29,788 nt of DNA from Smittium mucronatum (taxonomy: Eukaryota > Kickxellomycota > Harpellomycetes > Harpellales > Legeriomycetaceae), in the NCBI GenBank assembly GCA_001953115.1, contig LSSL01000677.1:1-29788 (forward strand). The letters are read 5' to 3'. Under the pieces are notes generated by a model. That model searched no databases, was not told where the DNA came from, and worked only from the letters and a program-made list of their open reading frames with translations. Every line of letters starts with the position of its first letter. Position 1 is the stretch's first letter. Positions 1 through 10,259 of the stretch are shown here, piece after piece. A program made the position numbers and the translations under genes.

Positions 1-1466
1 AATTTACTGTCAATTACCTATTCAAAAACATCAAATCCTAGCTAAATTTGTAATAAAACCATATATTAAAATTTATTGTTCGTTGCTGGCCTTATTGAAA
101 AAAGATAAGAGTCTAACTAAAGCATAGAACCACTTTCAAGAGCTTATAATCAAAATGTTTTCAAATAAGTTCAAAATGCACGATGAATCATGGGGGGAAA
201 ATCAAATTTCATCAATTATTAGCAAGAATAAAAATACTTATTCGATCTTATCTCGGTAAACACGAATTCTTCCTAATCCTGATTAAAAAAAACCCACATT
301 TTTATAAAAATAAATATATTAATCCAATTGGTTAATACAATATTTTTTTGGAAGTGATTTTCCAATTAATTTTAAATAAATTTTTTGTAGAAGCATACTT
401 ATTTTTATACAAAAATTACAGTTCAAATTCTTAATCTGTCGATAAATACTTTTTTCTGTGGAATTTGAATTGTAAGTGTGAATCATTAGTTGTCGTCCTA
501 ATATCTAATATGAAATATTTATATGGTTTTAAATTTTTATTATCCTCAAAGAAAAAAATAAATTGATACTTTAAATACAATTTTAGGCTCATTTTGGCGT
601 CTTATTGTGAAATAAAACGGTTTATTATAAAAGAAAGAGGTGTAAAACCACCAATTTAAAAACAGGCAATAATCGATGATTCTAAAAATCTGAAGTAATA
701 GCTGATAATATTTAATTATTCACTTTTTCTATAAATATCAACTAGCTGAAGATCGATAAAAGAATTCAAAACAAAAAACATGTTTTTTTAAAAAATTGAA
801 TATTTTTTTTTTATTATATCAAAATAAGGGATATCTCAACCATATAAATCAGATGAGCAACGAAAAAAAGTAAAAATGCCGAATTAGATGCATAAGAAAT
901 ATAAAATAATTGAAAATATTTGGAAATTTTCAAACGAAAAATTTTCCAATAAAAAGCGATAGATTTAAATCTTTTAAAAAAAAGTATAATCGAAAAATAA
1001 ATAAATATTATATATACTTTATTTCTTGAAATCTTTTATTAAAAAAAAGTGGGTTTGTAGGATTTATTTATGCCGGTTTTTTTTTGCGAGGCTAGAGAGT
1101 TTATATTATATAGAGAATTAATCATAACTTTCTTAATAACTAAAAAATAAAAACAAAGGAGTTTATTAAGAAGAATTAGTAAAAGATAAAGTCTTTAAGG
1201 AATTTTTTTTAAAAAAAAACAATTAATTTGATTTGTTAATGGAAATGAAAATCTTGCCTTATAAAAGCTAAACTTTTTTTATTCTTTTATTTTGAAGCCT
1301 TGTTTAATTAAATTTAGAAAAAATAATATTAATTGTGAATTAGTACCTGTATCATATTTTTCTAACGCAAAAAAGAATATTACAAATATTGGGAATGAAT
1401 TTTAAATTAAATCTTGTGGTGAGTTAGATGTGAAATAAGGGATGGATGTGAAGTTAGGATAAATCT

Positions 1467-1487
1467 TATATATATATATATATATAT
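1467..1487. repeat. TA dinucleotide microsatellite
   Basis: About ten uninterrupted TA units lie in AT-rich intergenic DNA. It is a simple sequence repeat and no function is evident. Confidence 0.9.
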
Positions 1488-2230
1488 CGAACTAAATTAT
1501 TGCTAAATGTTTTAAAAATTCAAAATGTTGAAAAATATGTCAATTTTTTATTATTTTATAAACCAGGATATGTAATATAATTAATACTAAAAATTAAGAC
1601 TTTTTATTAAATTTAAAACTATATATAACGCTACATTTTATGTTTTTTTTTTTTTAAATAAAAAAATTATAAGATTTTTTTTGGGCTTGATGAGTAAAAT
1701 ATAATAAAATATATACCTGTAAGCTTAGTTATCAATATTACACAAAAATTAACAAAACCGCATTAAATTTTGATTGAGATGGTTTATAATTAAAACCTTG
1801 TATTTCCAAAAACAAAACAAAAGGTATTATAAAAAAAAATTCTAATACAATAGTGTTCTTTTTGGATTAAAGTTAAATAAAGGATATTAAAAAGGTGATT
1901 TGAAGCCAGAAGGTTTCTTTTTAAAAAAAAATTAGTTTTTTAATCCTTATAACTTTTAAATAAATAATTTCAACCATTATTTACTGCATTTATATTGTGT
2001 ATATCCTCATAATATTTTTTCTAGGAAATTAAATGCAATTTTTATAAAGTAAATCCATGCAAGAGATTTAAGAGATGGATGATTTTTCAAAAATAGTTTT
2101 TTTTTAGTTTAAAAGCACATCATTAAATAAAAGAGAAAAAAAAATTAAGCAGTTGTAAATACCAAATTGAAAGAAAAAAAAATCGATTATTATAAAAAAT
2201 GTAGAGGAAAAGATAAAGTTATGTTTAATT

Positions 2231-2287
2231 ATCCGATATTATCCTAAAAAAAAAAAAAAATTAGTACTTTTTATTTCAATATCGGAT
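2231..2287. repeat. 10-bp inverted repeat, possible hairpin
   Basis: ATCCGATATT at 2231-2240 is matched by its exact reverse complement AATATCGGAT at 2278-2287, with 37 bases between that include a run of A. A related TCCGATA string follows near 2322. It could be a cruciform, a paired protein-binding site or a downstream RNA hairpin. It lies about 360 bases beyond the stop codon of the minus-strand karyopherin gene. Confidence 0.45.
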
Positions 2288-2649
2288 ATTGATAAGCTAA
2301 ATTCATGCAAATCATGAAAATCCGATACGGTGGGAATGATGACGTAGAATTACGGTTGAGAGAGGAAACTTCGGATTAGCGACGAGATTAAAAGACTTCA
2401 AGTAAATAACTTGGAAAACTATTTTAAAATGGTGTTTATAAGTTTTGATCATGACTCGAATGTATTAAAAGAAAAAGAAAGTTTATTAATTAATAAAGCA
2501 TGTAATAATTTGTGAGACATTAAAACAAGAAATGATCAAAGATTATATAAAACATACTAGTAAGAAAGAAAAAGAAAGAGTAAATGCAAAATATAAAAAA
2601 AAGAACGTAGTTTATGGAAATATCCAATAGATTGGAGAAGTTAATGATA

Positions 2650-5600
2650 TTATTGGATATAGCCAGAAAGTTTGGATCTGGCGTGGTCACTCATTAAACA
2701 TTCGGGGTCTTCCAAAGATGCTCTGATGATATTGTTTAGAGTTTGTGAGTGTGGTTGCAATAGAGCAACGTTGTTTTCAATAAGGAAACAGAGGGCGTCA
2801 TATACAGGTTCATCTTCTTGGTGGTCAACTTTAATTGGTAAATTGGCCAACCAGGTGGGCAAGACATCGTTGTATGGGATGTTGTTTGGAGCACCAAGAA
2901 TTAATCTAGCAACTGCACCACAAGCATTATCAACGATGTTAGATACATTTGAGCTGATGCTGAATAAAGCAGCTAAATTGGTAAGAATGGTTGGCATGTG
3001 CTGAGTCCAATCTATTTTGACGTAAAACACTAAAAGACCAATTCCGTAAGCGGCGTTTGATCTGACCTCAGTTTCAGGATCATTAAGACCGGCAGAGAAC
3101 AAGTTGTATAATCGCTCGGCGAATGGTGAAATACCAGCTCCCATATTTTTGGTGGTTTCAGAAAGACAACCAATACTCATAGATCGCTCAGCCAAGGCAC
3201 ATGATGGTTTATAATAACTAGTAATGAGAGGATAGAATATTTCCAAGTAATTGGTGAAATCAGATCCCAAAACATGAGATACTTCAGCAATACAATCACC
3301 AGTAGCACCAATTAGAAGAGAGTCATATTCAGCGAGTTCGTCAGTATCCAACAAATCATCTTCGTCATCAACATCAGGCAATTGACATAAAGCTTTCTTT
3401 TGCAAAAGCTGATTAAGGAGATCAATAAGGGTTTCTAATGAAGACTGAATCAAAGCGGGTCCGACTTGAGACATGGCAATTCTTAGCTCGACCAAGATTC
3501 TAGTAACGACCATTGGCTCACTTTCATCCTCCCATGTTGCAATAATAGCGGGCATCACGAGTTTAATTATAGAGGCAACATTTTCGTGAACAGGGAATTT
3601 AATACTTAGTCCAGGGACCCAAGGTTCACTAGCACTCATGGAGGAGAAGGTAGTGACGAAAGCAAACAAGGCGCTGACAGCAGATTTTCTAACATTATCG
3701 GAATAATTTGACAAAAGACCGACCAATTCAGTGGAAACTTCAGAAACATATGGTAAGAAACCAGCACGAGAGTTAGTAAAAAGTTCACCAGCACAGTCAG
3801 CCGCAATTTCTTTTTCATCAGAAACGGCAGTATTTACATTAAAGTCAGACTCGTCTTCATCGTCGATGTTATCAGAGTGTTCGATGTTAGTGACGGTTTC
3901 ATCTAATCTAAAAGTTGTCAAGATTTCAGGAACTATGTGAGGGATGTAAGATGAGAAGTCGGAACCAAAAACTCTGCTTAAAACTCCAAAGAAACAGAAT
4001 CCACAGTCGCGAAGAGTAGAAGCGTTCATGTGCATCCCATCAAAAGCAAGTTTCATGGTATCCTCGAGATAAGGTCTGAATTCTGTGGCACCCATAGATT
4101 CAGCAAGAGTTCCAGCGGTATCAGTAGCGACACCTCTGAGAGAAATATTTTCTTCTGAATCGGTTAGAGACATGGCTTGACCAATTCTAATCATGACATC
4201 CTTGTAGTAGGGAGCAAATTCGGGGCCAGCAGCATGGGCAGCACTACCAATAGCAGCCAAGGCCATAGGCTTAACAAGGATCGATCCATTATCCAGCTGA
4301 TTGATCAATTGTTGCATTAGCTGGGGGAGATAGCCAATAACATTTTTGCCAAGACCTTCAAGAATAGCATCAAGAGCATTACAGGCATGTTTACCCATTT
4401 CAACATTGTTGTTAGTGGCCAAGATTTCCAAAACGCGAGGAAGAAGTTGGGAATGGAATTGGGAAATCTCGTCGGACAATTCATCAGCAAAACAGCCGAG
4501 GGCCATGCAGGCAGCACGCTGGACTCTTTTATCAGAATCTTGAAGAGCGAGGCAGATAATTTGAACCAAATCAGAGACCTGGTTTCTAGCGAAATCTACA
4601 CTACCTTCGATGGTAATAGCCAAAGAAAGCATACCGCCCTTTCTGACCATGGGATCTGAATTTTGCATAAAGAGGACAACGTTGTTGACAACAATGGGGA
4701 ATACCTGAGCTGGAGGCAGATTGGTAGATAAGACGTTTAGTACACGGAGAGCGACTCTTGAGGGAGAGTCTTCATCAATATCATCAGAGTCTTCTTCAGT
4801 TGAAATGAGCATAAGACGTTCAATGAGGTTAGAGACGATTTTAAGTTTTTGGAGACGGGTTCTTTTGTAAGTAGAGGTCCAAACCAAAAAGTTAAGAGCC
4901 ATGATTCTGAGGTTATCATCGAGATCTTTGTTAGAACCGACGACAAGAGAGAATTCGATTAAATCAGCCATATGTTTATTGAGAAGAGGGGCTTCAAGCA
5001 AAAGCAAGATATTAAAGACTTCAAAGCAGATACCAGCATTATCCTCGTCACCTGCGGTTAAACAGTCGTTAAGAACCTGGGCCATGGAAGGGACGAGTTC
5101 CTGGAAGCGAGCTACGTCGGCCTTATCTCCAGGTTCAATACATTCACCGATTTTGCCTAAAGCTTGCATTGTGGTGACTCGAACCTGGATAGATTCTGGA
5201 TCCTTAATCAAGTTGCTGAAGAGAGTCAGAAGAGTATCGAATTGATCGGCGATAGAATCAGAAACGAATTCGAGGAGAGAATCGAGGACGTAAACACCAA
5301 TTTCACGATGGGAGGCGTCGGGTCTGGAACAACAGGAGTAAAGAAAATCGACAAGAACGGGCCATTCGTTGTTTGGGATATCGATTTTGGCAATGGAGGA
5401 GATGACGCGAGCCAAACCGTGGCGAGTCAAGACATCCTGCTCAACGAGAATCTGCTTGAGTAAATGATCTTTGATGGATACGCGAACAGCCGGATCGAGT
5501 TGGGACCAGAATTTCGGGATACGTTTTCTGAGTTCAACGGCAGCGAGCTGACGAACCTGCCATTCAGGAGCAGTTGTAGAAATTTCAACGAGAGCAGGAA

Positions 5601-5727
5601 CACATAGGGGGTTAGAGTAGTATTTTTCACTTAAATCCGAGGTGATGAGTTGGATAGTTTCGGTATCAGAAGCAAAAACAAGCTGATGCAATTGAGTCTG
5701 CAAATTCGAAATGAAAGTTTGGTCCAT
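2650..5727 (-). CDS. KAP123: Importin beta family karyopherin, Kap123/importin-4 type
   Basis: This is a nuclear transport receptor of 1,025 residues. The Kap123/Importin-4 family carries ribosomal proteins and histones H3/H4 through nuclear pores and is released by RanGTP. An importin-beta N-terminal domain covers about residues 24-90, with the pattern VRQLAAVELRKRI. A HEAT-repeat solenoid fills the rest, with repeat signatures such as RSNAAYGIGLL near the C-terminus. Three acidic loops (about 311-320, 618-628 and 784-800) lie between helices, as is usual in this family. The length is close to yeast Kap123 (1,113). I chose the ATG at 5725-5727 because the protein then begins MDQTFISNLQ, like the start of yeast Kap123. 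The frame stays open 47 codons further upstream, but that part is hydrophobic, proline-rich and encoded by a G11 tract, so it is probably 5' UTR. There is no intron. It is divergent from the pinin gene. Confidence 0.93.
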   Translation of the reverse strand: MDQTFISNLQTQLHQLVFASDTETIQLITSDLSEKYYSNPLCVPALVEISTTAPEWQVRQLAAVELRKRIPKFWSQLDPAVRVSIKDHLLKQILVEQDVLTRHGLARVISSIAKIDIPNNEWPVLVDFLYSCCSRPDASHREIGVYVLDSLLEFVSDSIADQFDTLLTLFSNLIKDPESIQVRVTTMQALGKIGECIEPGDKADVARFQELVPSMAQVLNDCLTAGDEDNAGICFEVFNILLLLEAPLLNKHMADLIEFSLVVGSNKDLDDNLRIMALNFLVWTSTYKRTRLQKLKIVSNLIERLMLISTEEDSDDIDEDSPSRVALRVLNVLSTNLPPAQVFPIVVNNVVLFMQNSDPMVRKGGMLSLAITIEGSVDFARNQVSDLVQIICLALQDSDKRVQRAACMALGCFADELSDEISQFHSQLLPRVLEILATNNNVEMGKHACNALDAILEGLGKNVIGYLPQLMQQLINQLDNGSILVKPMALAAIGSAAHAAGPEFAPYYKDVMIRIGQAMSLTDSEENISLRGVATDTAGTLAESMGATEFRPYLEDTMKLAFDGMHMNASTLRDCGFCFFGVLSRVFGSDFSSYIPHIVPEILTTFRLDETVTNIEHSDNIDDEDESDFNVNTAVSDEKEIAADCAGELFTNSRAGFLPYVSEVSTELVGLLSNYSDNVRKSAVSALFAFVTTFSSMSASEPWVPGLSIKFPVHENVASIIKLVMPAIIATWEDESEPMVVTRILVELRIAMSQVGPALIQSSLETLIDLLNQLLQKKALCQLPDVDDEDDLLDTDELAEYDSLLIGATGDCIAEVSHVLGSDFTNYLEIFYPLITSYYKPSCALAERSMSIGCLSETTKNMGAGISPFAERLYNLFSAGLNDPETEVRSNAAYGIGLLVFYVKIDWTQHMPTILTNLAALFSISSNVSNIVDNACGAVARLILGAPNNIPYNDVLPTWLANLPIKVDHQEDEPVYDALCFLIENNVALLQPHSQTLNNIIRASLEDPECLMSDHARSKLSGYIQ

Positions 5728-6634
5728 TATTTCTTTATATGGTTTGGGTAGAGAGGAAACAAGAAGGGAGAAAGGGGGAGAAATATATGGGGGGGGGGGT
5801 AGGATGAAGAAGAGCAGGGTAATGGCAATAAAGAATATATAAAGATCTATAAAGGAGGACCGAGACAAATATGTTTATTCCAGGATTTGTATTCAGACTA
5901 AAAATTTTTTCTATTTTAATTTTTTTTTATGCGGACAATTTATGATTTATGGTGAATTAGCGACATGTAAGGTTAGTTTAGGAACAAAAGTGTGCTGTGA
6001 ATCGGCTATTTGATGGGTTCGAGTGTATGAGCATGCTGAATGGCGAATGAGCGAATGGTAGGAGGGAGGGATCGATGTTTATTAGGTGTACGATTAGCCG
6101 GTTTAAGGGAGTGTAAATAAATGGGTTTGGGCGACTGGCAATGAAGCAGATCTATTGGAGGAACGGATAGTGGAAAGTAAATATAAATGAAGATTACGAT
6201 TTACAAACCAATTCTTGGCCGAAATGAGCCAGAAAGGAATTCGTATTAAACTGAAAAAAAATGGTAAATACAGAGCTGGTATTTTTTATTGGCAGACTCT
6301 TATTTTGATCAGACTAAAGTGTCTGAAATTGGCGAATGGAAAGATAGAATGGGACTAGAGGGGGACGGAAAGGGCAAGGAAAAAATAATAGAGAAAAAGG
6401 CAAAGATTTGAAATTGGTGGAAACAGGAGCTAATCAAATGAAAGCAAGTGTTTACAATTACGGAATTGGCTTGTAAGACAACAGAAAACTTTTGGCATTT
6501 GATTACAGAGCCAATTTTTTTTAGTTAACGAGGATCGAAAGTGGAACGATATTTGCATTACAAAATTAAAATATACGCCGAACGATCATTAGGGTAATAG
6601 TACAGCGCATATAAATTTTTTTAAAGGTAGAAAG
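5728..6634. promoter_or_regulatory. Shared upstream region between divergent karyopherin and pinin genes
   Basis: This spacer of about 0.9 kb separates two divergent genes and must hold both promoters. On the minus strand the DNA just upstream of the karyopherin start is strongly pyrimidine-rich. It includes a run of eleven C (5789-5799 on the minus strand) followed directly by ATATATTT, ending about 60 bases before the ATG. Near the pinin start there is a weak ATATAAAT at about 6609. No other binding site can be named. No coding potential was seen in the middle. Confidence 0.5.
5779..5799 (-). promoter_or_regulatory. C11 tract next to TATA-like run, upstream of karyopherin
   Basis: Read on the minus strand, eleven C are followed at once by ATATATTT and then by a C/T-rich leader reaching toward the ATG. 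A similar arrangement, C12 followed by AAATATATTATA, occurs upstream of the H+-ATPase at 9810. The position would suit a core promoter or transcription start region, but that role is inferred from position and resemblance only. Confidence 0.35.
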
Positions 6635-7399
6635 ATGAGCGAACAAAACGATTTGACGCTTAGCCCAGGAGATGGAGATAAGGTAATATTCCAGGATAGA
6701 AGAGAGTGGCAATAGCTGATTTCCTTTAACTTGCATACAGCTTATGAGGTCTGAACCTCTAGATAATTCGAGCCGGATGGAAAAGAAGGAGCCTAAAGCC
6801 GAAAAATTAGAACCCGCTGCTGAACGGGCAAGAGGTGGCAGGAAAATCGAACAAAGCAGCAAAGCAGCTTTTGGAAGGTTGTTGGGGACTCTGGTTCGAG
6901 TAAAAGAGGAATTAGAGGTGAAAACAGATAAGGTCGGTAAAAAAAAATTTGCCATTTTTTAACCATATTAGGCGATTCTTTCTTCTGATTTTTGATAGAG
7001 TTTATGTGTTTTATAAAGGAAAAATCAAAACTAGATTTAGAAGCTAAACTAAGAGAAAAACTATTTAAGGAACGGATGGAAGTATCTTACAAGACAGAGG
7101 ATTTCAAGAAAGAAAAAGAAGATAAGTTGTTGAGAGAACGACTTTATGCTAAACAAAGGCATTATAGGAATAGGCTTGCTAGGGCTTCAATGCTAACTAC
7201 CAAGAGCGTTCCTCGTCTGCAGTTTCTGCCAGGAAAATTAAATGCCCATTTCAAAAAGATTATAGAGGAGCAGATATCAAAGGTAGAGCTCGAGTTTGCC
7301 TCCTTCAAAGAGGAGTTTGCCAAAATAGATTTAAAGTCATGTACAGTTGGGGAGGATAAAGTGAATATGGATATGGATATCGATACTGTGGTATTATGA
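6635..7399 (+). CDS. PNN: Pinin/SDK/MemA-domain protein (three exons)
   Basis: Proposed exons are 6635-6682, 6741-6932 and 7019-7399, giving 206 residues. Intron 1 (58 bp) begins GTAATA and ends ACAG. Intron 2 (86 bp) begins GTCGGT and ends AAAG. I preferred that intron 2 because it aligns without gaps to the pinin consensus: FGRLLGTL, then 24 residues to a KLDLEAKL helix. The family core then follows: a long charged coiled coil, an arm like the pinin KTKPHLFYIPGR segment (here TTKSVPRLQFLPGKL), and a closing helix like LIEESQRKMNALF (here IIEEQISKVELEF). Metazoan pinin is a nuclear-speckle protein tied to splicing and the exon-junction complex; fungal members are poorly studied. At 206 residues it is far shorter than animal pinin and has no RS-rich tail. 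The C-terminus is Asp-rich (MDMDIDTVVL). A less consensus-like option for intron 2 is 6937-6998, which adds seven residues. Confidence 0.75.
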
Positions 7400-8265
7400 T
7401 TTATACACCTGTAATTAATAGTTTATTCTACAATGATAGCACATCAAAAATAAATATTTTCTGGAAATGAATTTCTTTTTACTTTATCCTAATCGAAAGT
7501 TAATATCCATTTCTCTCTAGATGCTAATAAAGGAAATTTTATAATTTAAAATCTGAAATTGAGGGATGTGATGTTGATACAGAAAATCATTCTATAGAAG
7601 CGGGGTTTGACTTTTTTATAAGACAAGATTCTAATTTTAATTTTATTGAAAAAATCAAAGCTATGCATAAATTGAAACGAAAAATCGAACAATATGTTTT
7701 ATTTCCTATCTCGCATTTAAGATGCTCAATATAAAATTATATTCCAAAATCTAAACCTTAAAATAAATAAAATTTCCATTATCACTGCTGTAAAATTCCT
7801 AGTTTATTCTAAGAGTCGATTGAAAAGTGCATATATCAAATAGTCTTAATTTTCAGCTTTGACTTTGAAATAACAACTATAATATTTTATCACACTAAAT
7901 ATAAACTGATACACTAAAAAAAAAATCAAAAACTATAATAAAGATCCAACATCAGCTTTACATGATTTTTTTTTTTTTAAACAGTCTAAAAGTACAAAAG
8001 TGCCAATAAAACCAGTCACTAAACTTTAAACAGAGCTAATATTAAAAACCAGTAAGAATAAATAAATTCAGGGATAAATTCGAACATAATTACAGACTAG
8101 TCAAAATTCTCCCTTCGTTTTAAAGCATGATCTAAACCCGTTTCTTTCCACTAACATTACAAGTAGTTCATTAAAAATACATTTTATTTATGGCAATATA
8201 ATTATGGACTAGTATATTGGGACATATACTCCCACAAAGAAGTAACCAATGTAAAAGGGTATCAT

Positions 8266-8293
8266 CACACTTTTGGTGTGCACTATAAAGTGT
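8266..8293. repeat. Nested inverted repeat
   Basis: CACAC-TTTTG-GTGTG at 8266-8280 is a 5-bp stem with a 5-base loop. It overlaps ACACTTT (8267-8273) paired with AAAGTGT (8287-8293). The two pairings are mutually exclusive. It might be a dimeric factor site or a chance palindrome. It sits in the spacer about 2 kb upstream of the H+-ATPase. Confidence 0.35.
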
Positions 8294-9809
8294 CACTTTT
8301 TGCCTATTAGATGCTTACTATTAAAATAATGAGGATGGGGGAGGTGGTGTTGGATGTTGGGTGGCTGAAAGAGAGATGACCCCTGAATAGATTCTTATAT
8401 ACGGCGATAGTTTAGCGATAGGCCAATCATTATCGGATCCCGTCAATAGGAGGCTTTGTTCGAGTTAAAGGCTGAGAAATCTTTTTTTTTAGCAAAGTTA
8501 TGTGGGAGGAGGGTTGGGAGCTTAGTGGTAAAGTTAATCGATTTTTTATTTGCTAAAATTCTCATAAAAAAATAAGCAAATTAAAATCAAAAGCTTTGGC
8601 GCCACTAATTGAGATCCGTGACAAAATTTGGCAAATTAAAATTTCCATTCATTCTTGTAATTTGAAAAGAGTATTATGGACTCCAACCCCATATCATTAT
8701 TTAGTCACAGCTGCCATACTTTTCCCACTTTCTGGTCCTTATTACTCCTCCAATCCAATTTATTTGCTCATGAATACTAGTAGAGGAAATAATAGGATGA
8801 TTGGATGGGTTTGCCTTTTACATTAAAACCGTAGCCCTGAAATCACGCCTCCTATTTTTTTCTAGGCAAATTCTTATTTCTGAGTTCCAAAACTTCAGTT
8901 TCTAGAGTAAGAGGATATCCAGCCCAATTACAAAAGAAGAAAGATTAGTGATCATCAGTTGTCTTTAGAACGTGGATCATCCAATACATTATGGGTTTGT
9001 AGATATGGCGTCTAGAAGAAAGAGAGGAAAATCGAGTAATAATTGCGTTTACGTCACTATTAAGTTTAGTTTTTCAAGTAAAAAGGGGTTTGTCTAAGCT
9101 ATTTAATAATATTAATAGCACTTTGTTCATTGGTGACGGAGAGGGGGGGAGGAAAGTATGGATCGTGTAACGTAAAAGAGGGAAACTGAGATCTCTCAAC
9201 ATTAAAACTCTTGTAATTAAAAAGGAGTTTTGGAATCATTTAGCCCTTTTAAAATATCATCATATGACCAACCTATCAGAGACATAAATTTTTTCTAATA
9301 TCTTCAGAATTGTGTAGAAAATCATCAGTTTATTGAAGAGCTGTTCAAAAATGTCTCTCGTATTATTAATATTTTTTATTTTGACTATACCATTACACTT
9401 GGTATCTCAAGCTATAGTCTCTATATCATGGCTTATTCGACTTTTCTCAAGTATTAATGGTTAGAAAATTTCATAAACACTCTATAGTCCCACTCCTTTT
9501 CAAATAAAGTGATGATTCAAACTATTATATGTTCTCTATATTCAATAATAGTCACGGGTGAGTTTATTCAATGGGAAAGGTAGCACAATAATAATAATAT
9601 ATAAAGAGAGTCATAAGACCCTTATTTATTTTCTTATCATCAACATTTATCAAGTCTTACACTTGTATTAGAAATAATCTCTCTGATATTTCCACTTTCA
9701 CCTATTCCTTTTCCTTTGGTTTCTTTGAAATCAAAATAATATCCGAACACACACTCACCTTTCCCCCTCTAAACTTCGCCAAATTATTATACTAATCTAT
9801 TTGAATTAA

Positions 9810-9833
9810 CCCCCCCCCCCCAAATATATTATA
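9810..9833 (+). promoter_or_regulatory. C12 tract next to TATA-like run, upstream of H+-ATPase
   Basis: Twelve C are followed by AAATATATTATA, about 440 bases before the ATPase ATG. The DNA from here to the ATG is C/T-rich, consistent with a long 5' leader. The arrangement resembles the C11-ATATAT element upstream of the karyopherin gene. A promoter role is inference. Confidence 0.35.
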
Positions 9834-10259
9834 ATACCTTTTGCTTAATTTTAAACTTTTTATTATTATTAAAAAAAAAAAGATCAATAGTATATATCTC
9901 CACTCTCCAATTTATCCGCACTTAGTGTATAATAAGCATACACTCGCAGCTTCGAAATCAATTACTGATATATATTTGAAACTTCCCTTTCCTTTCTAGT
10001 ATTAATACTTTATACTGTCTCCTTCTTTTATCCTCGCCCCCTCTTGCAAAAAATATATACTCAACCCTTGTTATTATTATTTTAGTTTTTTGTTGGTGTT
10101 TTAGAGCTGAAGAATTTGCCTTTTGAACCTTGTCGCAAGTTTTGCCACTCTATATCCAGAATATAGCTCTTATTTGGAAGAAATTCTATATTAGCTGCTC
10201 TTTATCAACGTGATATTGAACTAATTGCCAACCTTCTCCAAATATTAGGAATAGCTTAA

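Larger units (their letters stand above)
1..2649. other. AT-rich gene-free region
   Basis: I see no reading frame of useful length, no tRNA-like fold and no recognisable gene here. The DNA is very AT-rich with many A and T homopolymers. It holds a TA microsatellite at 1467-1487 and a 10-bp perfect inverted repeat at 2231-2240 and 2278-2287. The part from about 2290 to 2649 is slightly richer in G and C. It lies downstream of the minus-strand karyopherin gene, so it probably includes that gene's 3' UTR and polyadenylation signals, although no signal can be assigned with confidence. Confidence 0.6.
7400..10259. other. Long intergenic region with H+-ATPase promoter and leader
   Basis: This is 2.86 kb between the pinin stop and the H+-ATPase start. 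The first half is AT-rich; 8300-9250 is less so, with several G-rich runs. A frame open at 7531-7734 (67 codons) and another at 8557-8826 (89 codons) lack a convincing start or family resemblance, so I did not call them. A small nested inverted repeat lies at 8266-8293. From about 9600 the plus strand is strongly pyrimidine-rich (TTTCC, CCTTC, CCCC runs), as in leaders of highly expressed fungal genes, and contains a C12 tract at 9810. I see no tRNA or snRNA. Confidence 0.5.

Noticed and set aside
5728..5868. N-terminal extension of 47 codons on the karyopherin, looking like a hydrophobic signal
   Set aside because: It is encoded by pyrimidine-rich leader DNA with a C11 tract, and the protein from the downstream Met begins like Kap123. 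A membrane or secretory segment makes no sense for a soluble karyopherin.
6963..6972. CCATATTAGG as a MADS-box (CArG) site
   Set aside because: It lies inside pinin intron 2, and a single AT-rich decamer is expected by chance in this genome.
8557..8826. Open frame of 89 codons upstream of the H+-ATPase
   Set aside because: It has no ATG near its start, no recognisable domain and no splice context. A frame of this length is not surprising in a 2.8 kb spacer.
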